A stretch of DNA of 64,000 bases, from assembly GCA_963803375.1 (NCBI GenBank), contig CAWDMB010000012.1:124001-188000 (forward strand), written 5' to 3'. Every line of letters starts with the position of its first letter. Positions within the stretch are counted from its first letter, which is position 1. The notes below the pieces were generated by a model, which was not told where the DNA came from, did no database searches, and saw only the letters and a program-made list of their open reading frames with translations. This DNA is from JAOPZW01 sp963803375. Its GTDB lineage: Bacteria > Actinomycetota > Thermoleophilia > Solirubrobacterales > Solirubrobacteraceae. Shown here one piece after another: positions 51,235-59,550 of this stretch. The position numbers and the translations under genes are program-made.

Positions 51235-51671
51235 GGGGCGATCTCGTCGAGGTGCGCGACGTTGGCGGCGTCCTCGGCCGCGTCGCTCGGGCCGGTCTGA
51301 AGCCAGGCGTCGAGGATCTCCTCGAGCTCGGCCTGCGAGGTCGAGCGCAGGCTGAGCGCGAGGACGTTCGCGTCGTTGTAGCGGCGCGCCCCGGCGGCGG
51401 TCTGCGCGTCGGCGCACAACGCGGCACGAATGCCCGGCACCTTGTTGGCGGCGATCGACGCGCCGGTCCCGGTCCAGCAGCAGACGACGGCCTGGTCGGC
51501 GCGGCCGTCGGCGACGTCGCGCGCGGCGGCCTCCGCGCACCACGCCCAGTCCTCGCGCTCGGCGTCGGCCAGCGCGCCGTGCCCGAGCGGCTCGTGGCCG
51601 CGGCGGCGCAGCTCGTCGACGACGGCGTCGGCGACCCCGGTCCGCTCGTCGGCGGCGACGGCGATGCGCAT
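51231..51671 (-). CDS. rpiB: RpiB/LacA/LacB-family sugar-phosphate isomerase
   Basis: The product is 146 residues. Family signatures are RIAVAADERTGVADAVVDEL, the Cys-containing active site CCWTGTGASIAANKVPGIRA (Cys/Thr near 65), ALCADAQTAAGARRYNDANV and LALSLRS. It should isomerise ribose-5-phosphate and ribulose-5-phosphate or a related pair. It is translationally coupled to the glycosyltransferase gene, an unusual partner. LacA/B-like specificity cannot be excluded. Confidence 0.85.
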   Translation of the reverse strand: MRIAVAADERTGVADAVVDELRRRGHEPLGHGALADAEREDWAWCAEAAARDVADGRADQAVVCCWTGTGASIAANKVPGIRAALCADAQTAAGARRYNDANVLALSLRSTSQAELEEILDAWLQTGPSDAAEDAANVAHLDEIAP

Positions 51672-51798
51672 GGGCCGGACGCTACCGGCCGCGCACCGTT
51701 CGCGGGCGGCGGACGATCGTCGTGTCGTCGGTGAGCCACGTGCAGGGCGGGACGCGGTGGCCCGCGGCCTGCATCGTGGCTCCCGTACGCTTGCGGGC

Positions 51799-52632
51799 GT
51801 GGAGGGACTCGACCTCGATCATCACCGCGGCGGCTCCGGCGATCCGCTCGTGCTGATCCACGGCATCGGTCACACCTGGCGCGGCTGGAAGCCGCTGCTG
51901 CCGCTGCTCGAGGAGCGTTTCGACGTGCTCGCGGTCGACCTGCCGGGATTCGGTTACTCGCCGCCGTTGCCCGCGGGCATCGCATCGAGTCCGGAGCGGC
52001 TCGCCGATTCCGTCGAGCGCGCGATCGACGCGGCCGGTCTCGAGACGGCTCATCTCGCGGGCAACTCCCTGGGCGGCTGGATCTCCCTCGAGCTCGCCCG
52101 CCGCGGGCGCGCCGCGACCGTCACCGCGATCTCGCCGGCCGGCCTCACCCTGGATCGTGAGGCGGGTTGGGGCGTGGGGATCCTGCGCGCCGAGCGATGG
52201 CTCGCGCGCAACGCGCCGGCGCCCGAGGCGCTGCTGCGCAGTCCGCTCGGACGCACGCTCTTCGCGGGTCCGAATTTCGGCCGCCCGTGGCGCATCGATC
52301 CGGACGACCTGATCGAGCAGGCCAGGCTGCTCGCAGATGCGCCCGGCTTCGAGCCCACTCTGGCCGCAGGGCGCGGCACCCAGGTCCGAGGCCTCGACGC
52401 GATCCGCTGCCCGGTGCTGCTCCTGTGGGGAACGCGGGACGTGATCCTGCTGCCCCGCCAGGGGAGGCGCTTCGAGCGGCTGATCCCGGACGCCGAGCTG
52501 CGCTATCTGAAGGGATTGGGGCACGTGCCGATGTCCGACGATCCCGAGCTGCTCGCCGGCGCGATCGCCGATTTCGCGGCGCGCGGCAGCGGCGCGCTCA
52601 GGCCCGGGCGGCGCGCAGCGGCGCCGGCGTAA
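51799..52632 (+). CDS. Alpha/beta hydrolase
   Basis: The product is 277 residues from a GTG. The oxyanion region is LVLIHGIGHTWRGWKPLLPL, the nucleophile elbow AGNSLGGW (Ser near 99), the acid LLWGTRDVILLP, and the catalytic His LGHVPMSDDPELL. It belongs to the large cytoplasmic hydrolase group with lipase, esterase or C-C hydrolase members. The substrate is unknown. The proline dehydrogenase gene follows after 67 bases in the same direction. Confidence 0.88.
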   Translation: MEGLDLDHHRGGSGDPLVLIHGIGHTWRGWKPLLPLLEERFDVLAVDLPGFGYSPPLPAGIASSPERLADSVERAIDAAGLETAHLAGNSLGGWISLELARRGRAATVTAISPAGLTLDREAGWGVGILRAERWLARNAPAPEALLRSPLGRTLFAGPNFGRPWRIDPDDLIEQARLLADAPGFEPTLAAGRGTQVRGLDAIRCPVLLLWGTRDVILLPRQGRRFERLIPDAELRYLKGLGHVPMSDDPELLAGAIADFAARGSGALRPGRRAAAPA

Positions 52633-52699
52633 GCGCCGCCGCGAAGAGCGCGAGCGCGAAGCTCCGGATCACGACGTTCGTGTCGCTATCGTCGCGATC

Positions 52700-54040
52700 G
52701 TGAGCACGACGGCGCCCGAGACGGAGATCCTCGCCGTCGGGCGGGACATCGCCGCCGCGCTGCCGTCGCCCTCGCGTCATCCGCTCAAGGCGCTCGACGA
52801 CAAGGCGATGGACCTCGCCTCGCACGACGCCGAGCTGCGTGCCGCGCTGTTCCGCTTCGTCGACGTCGTGCCGGCGTGCCGCAGCCTCGACGACCTCGCC
52901 AGGCACCTCACGGGCTTCCTCGACGAGGTGCCGGACCGGTCACCGCCGCTGCAGGTGGCGCTGCGCATGGGCTCGTCGAAGGCCGGGCGCGCGGCGCTCG
53001 GCGCCGCCGCCGCGGCCGGCGTCAGGCACATGGCCCACCGCTTCATCGTCGGCGCGACGCCGCGCGACGCCACCGGCGTGCTCGAGGAGCTCTGGCGCGA
53101 CGGGGTGGCGACGAGCGTCGACCTGCTCGGCGAGGCGACGGTGACCACCGCCGAGGCCGACCGCTACGCCGGGCGCTGCGACGACGCCCTCGAGGGGCTC
53201 GTCGAGGTCTACCGCCGGCTGCCCGAGCGCCCGCTGCTCGAGGCCGACAGCGCCGGGCCGATCCCGCGCGAGAACCTCTCGGTCAAGGTCAGCGCGCTCA
53301 CCCCGCTGCTGCGCCCCGACGCGCCGGAGCTCGGCAAGCGCGACGCGGCCGGCCGCCTGCGCGCGCTCCTGCGCCGCGCGCGCGACCTCGGAGCGCACCT
53401 GCACATCGACATGGAGTCCTTCGACTCGCGCGAGGCGGTCACCGAGCTCGTGCTCGAGCTGCTCGCCGAGGAGGAGTTCCGCGACGGCCCGAGCGCGGGC
53501 GTCGTGCTCCAGGCCTACCTGCGCGACTCGCCCGAGCTGTGCGAGCGGATCGTCGCCTGGGCTCGGGCCACCCCGCGCGGCCACCCGCTGACGGTCCGCC
53601 TGGTCAAGGGCGCCTACTGGGACCACGAGATCGTCGAGGCGCGCCAGCACGGGTGGCGGTCGCCCGTCTTCGAGGTCAAGGCCGACTCGGACCGCACCTT
53701 CGAGGTCCTCACGCGGCGGCTGCTCGAGGCCCGCCCCGCGGTGCGGGTTGCGATCGCGTCGCACAACCTGCGCTCGGTGGCGCACGCCGTGGCCGTCAAC
53801 CGCGTGCTCGGCGCGCCCGACGGCGACCTCGAGCTGCAGGTCCTCCGCGGCCTGGGCGACGACCTCGGCCAGGCGCTCGCCGTCCGCGGGCTGCGCGTGC
53901 GCAGCTACTGCCCGGTTGGCGACCTCGTGGGTGGGATGGCGTACCTGGTCCGGCGCCTGCTCGAGAACACCTCGAACGAGTCCTTCCTCCACGAGCAGGC
54001 CACGGGGCGCCCGCTCGACGAGCTGCTCGCGGCCCCCTGA
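52700..54040 (+). CDS. Proline dehydrogenase (monofunctional)
   Basis: The product is 446 residues from a GTG. The FAD-binding beta/alpha barrel is shown by DLLGEATVTTAEADRYAGRC, ENLSVKVSALTPLL, HIDMESFDSREAVTELVLEL, GVVLQAYLRDSPEL, VRLVKGAYWDHEI, ASHNLRSVAHA and LLENTSNESFLHE. It oxidises proline to pyrroline-5-carboxylate and passes electrons to the quinone pool. The stop overlaps the start of the dehydrogenase gene by one base (TGATG), so the two steps of proline breakdown are produced together. Confidence 0.93.
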   Translation: MSTTAPETEILAVGRDIAAALPSPSRHPLKALDDKAMDLASHDAELRAALFRFVDVVPACRSLDDLARHLTGFLDEVPDRSPPLQVALRMGSSKAGRAALGAAAAAGVRHMAHRFIVGATPRDATGVLEELWRDGVATSVDLLGEATVTTAEADRYAGRCDDALEGLVEVYRRLPERPLLEADSAGPIPRENLSVKVSALTPLLRPDAPELGKRDAAGRLRALLRRARDLGAHLHIDMESFDSREAVTELVLELLAEEEFRDGPSAGVVLQAYLRDSPELCERIVAWARATPRGHPLTVRLVKGAYWDHEIVEARQHGWRSPVFEVKADSDRTFEVLTRRLLEARPAVRVAIASHNLRSVAHAVAVNRVLGAPDGDLELQVLRGLGDDLGQALAVRGLRVRSYCPVGDLVGGMAYLVRRLLENTSNESFLHEQATGRPLDELLAAP

Positions 54041-55602
54041 TGGCGCTTGCGCCGTTCGCCAACGAGCCGGTCCTCGAGCTGCGCCGCGCGCCCGTGCGCG
54101 AGCAGCTGGCGGCCGCGATGCAGGCCGTCGACGGGCGCGGGCCGCTGCGCGTCGCGGTCTGGATCGGCGAGGACCGCCGCGAGGGCGACGAGCTCGTCTC
54201 GACCGACCCCGGCGATCCCGACCGCGTCGTCGCGGTGGCGCCGGCGGCGGGCGCGGACGACGCCGACGCCGCGGTGCACGCGGCGGCGGCCGCGTTCCCG
54301 GCCTGGTCGGCGCTGCCCGCCGCTCGGCGCGCCGAGCGCCTGGTGGCGGCCGCGGCGTGGCTGCGCCAGCGCCGGGCCGAGGTCGCGGCGCTCGCGGTCC
54401 GCGAGTGCGCGAAGCCGTGGGCCGAGGCCGATGCCGACGTCTGCGAGGCGATCGACTTCCTCGAGTTCTACGCGCGCGGAGCAATCGCGCTCGAGGACGG
54501 CAAGCCGCTCTTCCAGGTGCCCGGTGAGCGCAACGAGCTGCACTACGCGCCGCGCGGCGTGGTCGCCGTCATCGGCCCCTGGAACTTCCCGGTCGCCATC
54601 CCCATGGGGATGGTGGCCGCCGGCCTGGCCACCGGCAACACCGTCGTCCTCAAGCCCGCCGAGCAGTCCCCCGCCTGCGGCCACGTGGTCGTGCGCGCGC
54701 TGCGCGAGGCGGGCGTCCCGGGCGACGCCGTGGCCCTGCTGCCCGGCGAGGGCGAGGCCGGCGCGGCGCTCGTCCGCCATCCGGCGGTGGCGACGATCGC
54801 CTTCACGGGCTCGGGGCCCGTCGGCCTGGAGATCATCCGCACCGCCGCCGAGCCCGGGACGCGGCAGCTCAAGCGCGTCGTCGCCGAGATGGGCGGCAAG
54901 AACTGCATCGTCGTCGACGCCGACGCCGACCTCGACGACGCGGTGCCCGCGATCGTGCAGAGCGCGTTCGTGTACGCCGGCCAGAAGTGCTCGGCGGCCT
55001 CGCGCGTGCTCGCTCACGAGGCGATCCACGACGCGCTCGTCGAGCGGCTGGCCGGCGCCGTCGAGATCCTCGTCGTCGGGCAGGCCGACGCGTTCGGCAC
55101 CGACGTGCCGCCGGTCATCGAGGGCGACGCTCGCGATCGGGTGCAGCGCTACCGTGCGCTCGCCCGCGAGCAGGGCCGGATCGCCGCCGAGCGCGCCGAG
55201 GGCCTGCCGGAACACGGGTGGTTCGTGGCCCCCACCGTGGCCGCCGACCTGCCGCCCGACTCCCCGGTCCTGCGCGAGGAGATCTTCGGGCCGGTGCTCG
55301 CGGTCGAGCGCGTGGCCTCGGTCGACGCCGCCATGGACCGCGTCGACGAGCTCTCGTTCGCGCTGACGGGCGGCCTGTTCGCGCGCAACCCGCACACCGT
55401 CGAGCTGGTCGTGCGCCGCTCGCCGGTCGGCAACCTCTACGTCAACCGGGCGATCACGGGCGCGATGGTCGGCCGCCAGCCCTTCGGCGGCAACCGTCTC
55501 TCGGGCACCGGGACGAAGGCCGGCGGCCCCGACTACCTCCTGCACTTCGTCGAGCCGCGCGTCGTCACCGAGAACACGCTGCGCCACGGCGTCGTGATCT
55601 AG
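54040..55602 (+). CDS. pruA: 1-Pyrroline-5-carboxylate dehydrogenase
   Basis: The product is 520 residues. The aldehyde dehydrogenase fold includes VVAVIGPWNFPVAIPMGMVA, VLKPAEQSPACG, FTGSGPVG, the general-base EMGGKN (Glu 283) and the nucleophile AGQKCSAASR (Cys 317), with EIFGPVLAVE and GRQPFGGNRLSGTGTKAGGP at the end. It oxidises glutamate semialdehyde to glutamate with NAD+. It is coupled to the proline dehydrogenase. Its TAG stop shares the palindrome CTAG (55599-55602) with the stop of the convergent pdxT. Confidence 0.93.
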   Translation: MALAPFANEPVLELRRAPVREQLAAAMQAVDGRGPLRVAVWIGEDRREGDELVSTDPGDPDRVVAVAPAAGADDADAAVHAAAAAFPAWSALPAARRAERLVAAAAWLRQRRAEVAALAVRECAKPWAEADADVCEAIDFLEFYARGAIALEDGKPLFQVPGERNELHYAPRGVVAVIGPWNFPVAIPMGMVAAGLATGNTVVLKPAEQSPACGHVVVRALREAGVPGDAVALLPGEGEAGAALVRHPAVATIAFTGSGPVGLEIIRTAAEPGTRQLKRVVAEMGGKNCIVVDADADLDDAVPAIVQSAFVYAGQKCSAASRVLAHEAIHDALVERLAGAVEILVVGQADAFGTDVPPVIEGDARDRVQRYRALAREQGRIAAERAEGLPEHGWFVAPTVAADLPPDSPVLREEIFGPVLAVERVASVDAAMDRVDELSFALTGGLFARNPHTVELVVRRSPVGNLYVNRAITGAMVGRQPFGGNRLSGTGTKAGGPDYLLHFVEPRVVTENTLRHGVVI

Positions 55603-56156
55603 GTTGAGACCGTGCCGCGCACGGCGCGGACGTCGGCCAGGAAGCGCTCGTGCAGGCGGCGATCGTCGCCGAGCTCGGGGTGGAAGGAGAGCACGAGCAG
55701 GCGGCCCTGGCGCGCCGCGACGCCGTGGCCGTCGACGGACGCGAGGACCTCGACCTGCGGGCCCGCCTCGCGGATCCAAGGCGCGCGGATGAAGACCGCG
55801 CGCACGGGACCGCCCTCGAGCTCTGCGATGGTCAGCTCCTCCTCGAAGGAGTGCAGCTGGCGCCCGAACGCGTTGCGCTCGCTGGCGATGTCCATGAGCC
55901 CGAGGTGGTCGCGGTCGAGCAGGATCAGCCCGGCGCACGTGCCGAGCATCGGCGTGCCGGCCGCCGCGAGCGCGCGCAGCGGCTCGGCGAGCCCCTCGCG
56001 CTGCACCCCGAGCGTCATCGTCGTCGACTCGCCTCCAGGCAGCACGAGGCCGTCGAGGGCGTCGAGGTCGTCCGGCGTGCGCACCTCGCGGACGTCGGCG
56101 CCGAGCTCGCCGAGCACGCGCTCGTGCACGGCGAACCCGCCCTGCAGGGCGAGCAC
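55599..56156 (-). CDS. pdxT: Pyridoxal 5'-phosphate synthase glutaminase subunit PdxT
   Basis: The product is 185 residues from a GTG. Class I glutaminase signatures: LPGGESTTMTLGV, nucleophile GTCAGLILL (Cys near 74), ERNAFGRQLHSFEEEL, FIRAPWI, and the His-Glu pair in LSFHPELGDD. It releases ammonia from glutamine and channels it to PdxS. The start lies inside the first strand (VLALQGGFA), about three residues shorter than usual; no upstream start is in frame. It follows pdxS after 16 bases. Confidence 0.92.
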   Translation of the reverse strand: MLALQGGFAVHERVLGELGADVREVRTPDDLDALDGLVLPGGESTTMTLGVQREGLAEPLRALAAAGTPMLGTCAGLILLDRDHLGLMDIASERNAFGRQLHSFEEELTIAELEGGPVRAVFIRAPWIREAGPQVEVLASVDGHGVAARQGRLLVLSFHPELGDDRRLHERFLADVRAVRGTVST

Positions 56157-56172
56157 GCCGACGAGCGGCCGG

Positions 56173-57057
56173 CTACCAGCCGCGGCCGGCGAGGGTCTGC
56201 TCGGGGTCGAGCTTGCGGGCCTCGAGGCTGAACATCGCCACGCCGAGGCCCTCGCTCGCCCGCGCGACGCGGTCGGCGTCGGCGAAGTGCGTCGTCGCCT
56301 CGACGATCGCAGCCGCCCGCGTCGCGGGGTCGGCCGACTTGAAGATCCCCGAGCCGACGAAGACGGCCTGCGCGCCGAGCTGCATGACGAGCGAGGCGTC
56401 GGCGGGGGTGGCGATGCCGCCCGCGCAGAAGAGTGGGACGGGCAGCGCGCCGTCGCGGGCGACGCCGCGCACGAGGTCGTACGGCGCCCCGTGCTCCTTG
56501 GCCGCGGTCATGAGCTCCATCTCGCTCAGGGTCCCCAGGCGCTTGATCTCGCCGGTGATCGCGCGCAGATGGCGGACGGCCTCGACGATGTCGCCCGTGC
56601 CTGCCTCGCCCTTGGAGCGGATCATCGCGGCGCCCTCGCCGATGCGCCGCAGCGCCTCGCCGAGGTTCGTCGCGCCGCACACGAACGGGACCCGGAAGGC
56701 CCACTTGTCGATGTGGTGGGCCTCGTCGGCGGGCGTGAGGACCTCGGACTCGTCGACGTAGTCGACCTCGAGGGCCTCGAGGACCTGGGCCTCGGCGAAG
56801 TGGCCGATCCGCGCCTTGGCCATGACGGGGATCGTGACCGCGGCCTGGATCGCCTTGATCATCCGCGGGTCGCTCATGCGGGCGACGCCGCCGTCGCGGC
56901 GGATGTCGGCGGGCACGCGCTCGAGCGCCATGACGGCGGACGCGCCCGCGTCCTCGGCGATCTTCGCCTGGTCGGCGTCGACGACGTCCATGATGACGCC
57001 GCCCTTGAGCATCTCCGCCAACCCGGCCTTGACCCTGAACGTCGCTTCGTCTCGCAT
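56173..57057 (-). CDS. pdxS: Pyridoxal 5'-phosphate synthase subunit PdxS
   Basis: The product is 294 residues from an ATG with GGGAG upstream. The TIM-barrel active site is conserved: Lys 81 in PVMAKARIGH, Lys 149 in MIRSKGEAGTGDI, with MDVVDADQAKIAEDAGA, ALERVPADIRRDGGVARMSD and FCAGGIATPADA. With PdxT it makes vitamin B6 cofactor from ribose-5-phosphate, glyceraldehyde-3-phosphate and ammonia. An RpiR-type regulator gene lies 35 bases upstream in the same direction. Confidence 0.96.
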   Translation of the reverse strand: MRDEATFRVKAGLAEMLKGGVIMDVVDADQAKIAEDAGASAVMALERVPADIRRDGGVARMSDPRMIKAIQAAVTIPVMAKARIGHFAEAQVLEALEVDYVDESEVLTPADEAHHIDKWAFRVPFVCGATNLGEALRRIGEGAAMIRSKGEAGTGDIVEAVRHLRAITGEIKRLGTLSEMELMTAAKEHGAPYDLVRGVARDGALPVPLFCAGGIATPADASLVMQLGAQAVFVGSGIFKSADPATRAAAIVEATTHFADADRVARASEGLGVAMFSLEARKLDPEQTLAGRGW

Positions 57058-57092
57058 ATCCGACTCCCAGTGTAGGGATCGGGCGCGCGGGC

Positions 57093-57974
57093 CTACTTCA
57101 GCCGGAAGGCCTTGATCCGATCGGCGTACTGCTCGGCGTCGCGGCTGTACACCCCGTACGCCAGGGCCTGGATCATCGAGAGCAGCGCCGCGTGCGAGCG
57201 CACGTAGGCGGGCGAGTCCGAGGAGTAGTAGAGGCGGACCTGCGCGAGCTTGGCCACCTCGCTCAGCGTCGCATCGGTGATGGCCACCGTGCGCGCCTTG
57301 CGGTGGCGCGCGAGCTTCATCGCCCGCACGACGAGCGGGTGCGGGCGCCCCGCGCTCAGGCCGATCACGAGCGTGCCCTCCTCGATGCGCGCCAAACGCG
57401 AGAGCGCCTCCTGCGACGGGCTGGCGACGATGTCGGCCTGCAGGTCGAGGAGCATCAGCAGGTGGCGCAGGTAGGAGGCGAAGAAGGCCATCTGGTCGGT
57501 GCCGGCGATGAGCACGCGCCCGGCGCCGGCAATCGCGTCGATGGCCGCCTCGACGTCGGAGCGCGAGATCCGCCGCGCGGTCTCCTCGACGTTGACGTGG
57601 TCGGCGGCCACCGCGGTCTCGAAGGCGCTCTGGTCGAGCGAGAAGAGCGGCATCGGGCTGCTCCCGGGAGCGCCGTTGCCGGCCGCGACGCGCCGGCGGT
57701 ACTCGTCGCGGGCCTGGGTCTGGAGCTCGGGGAAGCCCTCGAAGCCGAGCGCCTGCGCGAAGCGCACGACGGTCGAGCTCGAGGTGCTGGCCCGCCGCGC
57801 GAGCTCCTCGGCGGTCTGGAACGCGACCTCGTCGAGGTGGTCGACGATGTACTGGGCGACGTCCTTCTGCGAGCGGGAGAACTCGTCGAAGCGCGCCTGG
57901 ATGTACGCCGAGAGGGTCTGGTGCCCGCCCGCCTGGAGCGGCGGCGGCACGGTGGGGGATCCCGTCCGCTTCAT
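57093..57974 (-). CDS. MurR/RpiR-family transcriptional regulator
   Basis: The product is 293 residues from the ATG at 57974; a GTG at 58046 would add 24 residues. The N-terminal HTH_6 domain (FDEFSRSQKDVAQYIVDHLD, TAEELARRASTSSSTVVRFA, QALGFEGFPELQ) is followed by a SIS sugar-phosphate-binding domain (GRVLIAGTDQMAFFASYLRH, LVIGLSAGRPHPLVVRAMKL). Such proteins sense sugar phosphates. It lies just upstream of pdxS. It could respond to a pentose phosphate, the PdxS substrate type; that link is inferred. Confidence 0.88.
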   Translation of the reverse strand: MKRTGSPTVPPPLQAGGHQTLSAYIQARFDEFSRSQKDVAQYIVDHLDEVAFQTAEELARRASTSSSTVVRFAQALGFEGFPELQTQARDEYRRRVAAGNGAPGSSPMPLFSLDQSAFETAVAADHVNVEETARRISRSDVEAAIDAIAGAGRVLIAGTDQMAFFASYLRHLLMLLDLQADIVASPSQEALSRLARIEEGTLVIGLSAGRPHPLVVRAMKLARHRKARTVAITDATLSEVAKLAQVRLYYSSDSPAYVRSHAALLSMIQALAYGVYSRDAEQYADRIKAFRLK

Positions 57975-58086
57975 GGGCAGGCATCCATTCGACGGCGTGG
58001 CTGCCCCTTCCTCCCGCGGGCCGACGCGCTGCGTGACGGTCGTCACTCAAGGAACCGTCGCCCGGTGCCGATGATGGGAAGGCAAG

Positions 58087-58272
58087 ATGCACGCACACGA
58101 GCACGCATACCGGGTCCTGGCGATCATCGAACGCCATCGGACGGAGTTGGGGGGACCGACCACGGACGGCGGACCCGGATGCGCGCCCGTGCGGGCCACG
58201 GCCCCTCGGGCCGGGGCCGAGCGCGGCTGGAGCATCGAGCGCGACCAGATCGCGCTCGCGCCGGCCCGCTAG
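58087..58272 (+). CDS. Possible small protein, 61 residues
   Basis: The ATG is preceded by GGGAAGG at good spacing. The frame reads MHAHEHAYRVLAIIERHRTE then LGGPTTDGG and a basic end. The first 20 residues look helical and natural; the rest is Pro/Arg-rich. It lies divergently opposite the RpiR-type gene. No family is recognised and it may be a chance frame. Confidence 0.35.
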   Translation: MHAHEHAYRVLAIIERHRTELGGPTTDGGPGCAPVRATAPRAGAERGWSIERDQIALAPAR

Positions 58273-58274
58273 CG

Positions 58275-59492
58275 TTAGCCCGGCCCCGCGCCGAGCACCT
58301 GGTAGATCCCGATGAACCCGCTGCGGAAGCCGTTGCGTGCGGCGCGCAGGTACAGGCGCCAGACGCGCACCCGCTCCTCTCCCACGAGCCGCACGGCCTC
58401 GTCGCGATGATCGTCCAGGCGCTCGGCCCAGTGGCGCAGGGTCTCGGCGTAGTCGCGCGCGAAGCCCTCGACGTGGCGCGTGACGACGCCCGCGCGCTCG
58501 AGCGCGAGCAGGATCCGGGAGAGGTGCAGCGGCTCGGCGTCGGGGAACACGTAGCGCTCGGAGAACGGCCCGGCCTCCGGGTCGGTGTGGCGGAGGCGAG
58601 CGATGCCGTGGTTGAGCAGTCGTCCGCCCGGCTTCAGGAGCGCCGCGAGCTGCGCGGCGTAGACGTCGATCTGACGCTCGCCCACGTGCTCGACCATGCC
58701 GATGCTCGCGATCGCGTCGAAGCGCTCGCCGCGCAGGTCGCGGTAGTCCGCGAGGCGGATCTGCACGCGCTCGGCCAGTCCGGCCGCGGCCACGCGCCGG
58801 CGCGCGAGCTCGGCCTGGGCGGGGGACAGCGTGATCCCCACGACCCGGACGCCGTGGCGTGCGGCCGCGTGCAGCGCGAAGCTCCCCCACCCGCAGCCCA
58901 CGTCGAGGACCGCCTCGTCCTCGGCCAGGCCGAGCTTCGTGCAGACGAGCTCGAGCTTGGCCTCCTGAGCCTGCTCGAGCGTGCTCGCGCCGCGTGAGAA
59001 CAGCCCGCAGCTGTAGGTCAGCGACGCGTCCAGGAAGAGCGCGAAGAAGTCGTCGGAGATGTCGTAGTGGTGGCGCACGGCGCGCGCGTCGCGCTCGGGG
59101 GTGTGCGCGCGGCCGTCGGGGCGCAGCTCCGCCGCGGGGGGCGCGGGCGGCCGCGTGACGCCCGCCGCCGCGACGGCGGCGAGTGCGAGCCGCGCCCGAG
59201 CGCGGCGGTCGAGCGCGGGCGCGCGCCAGGCTCCGAGCACGCGCATGAATCCGTCGAGGTCGTCGACCTCGATCGCGCCGGCGACGTACGCCCGGCCGAC
59301 GCCGAGCTGGCCCGGAGCGCGCAGCGCGTGCGCGGCCGCCGCCGGCGAGCGCACGACGATACGCGGGGCGGGCTCGCCGCCGTTCGTCGTTGCCGGCAGC
59401 ACCGTGCCGTCCCAGAAGGCGACCGCGAAGGGCCGGTCGGGAAGCGAGCGCTCGAGCTCGCGGCGAATCGGGCCGGTGCGGGCGAGGGCCAT
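58275..59492 (-). CDS. Cyclopropane-fatty-acid synthase-like methyltransferase
   Basis: The product is 405 residues. An N-terminal domain (RAYVAGAIEVDDLDGFMRVL) is followed by the SAM-binding methyltransferase: RHHYDISDDFFALFLDASLT, YSCGLF, VLDVGCGWGSFALHAA, GITLSPAQAELARRR, SIGMVEHVGERQIDVY. C-terminal motifs include FPDAEPLHLSRILLALE and GFIGIYQVLG. It should methylenate double bonds of membrane phospholipid acyl chains. The divergent fatty acid desaturase gene, 58 bases away, could supply those double bonds. Confidence 0.92.
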   Translation of the reverse strand: MALARTGPIRRELERSLPDRPFAVAFWDGTVLPATTNGGEPAPRIVVRSPAAAAHALRAPGQLGVGRAYVAGAIEVDDLDGFMRVLGAWRAPALDRRARARLALAAVAAAGVTRPPAPPAAELRPDGRAHTPERDARAVRHHYDISDDFFALFLDASLTYSCGLFSRGASTLEQAQEAKLELVCTKLGLAEDEAVLDVGCGWGSFALHAAARHGVRVVGITLSPAQAELARRRVAAAGLAERVQIRLADYRDLRGERFDAIASIGMVEHVGERQIDVYAAQLAALLKPGGRLLNHGIARLRHTDPEAGPFSERYVFPDAEPLHLSRILLALERAGVVTRHVEGFARDYAETLRHWAERLDDHRDEAVRLVGEERVRVWRLYLRAARNGFRSGFIGIYQVLGAGPG

Positions 59493-59550
59493 GCGCGGGC
59501 ACCCTACCGAGTGCTAGCGTGATCGCTCCCCCGCAGATGAGGAGAGCACG

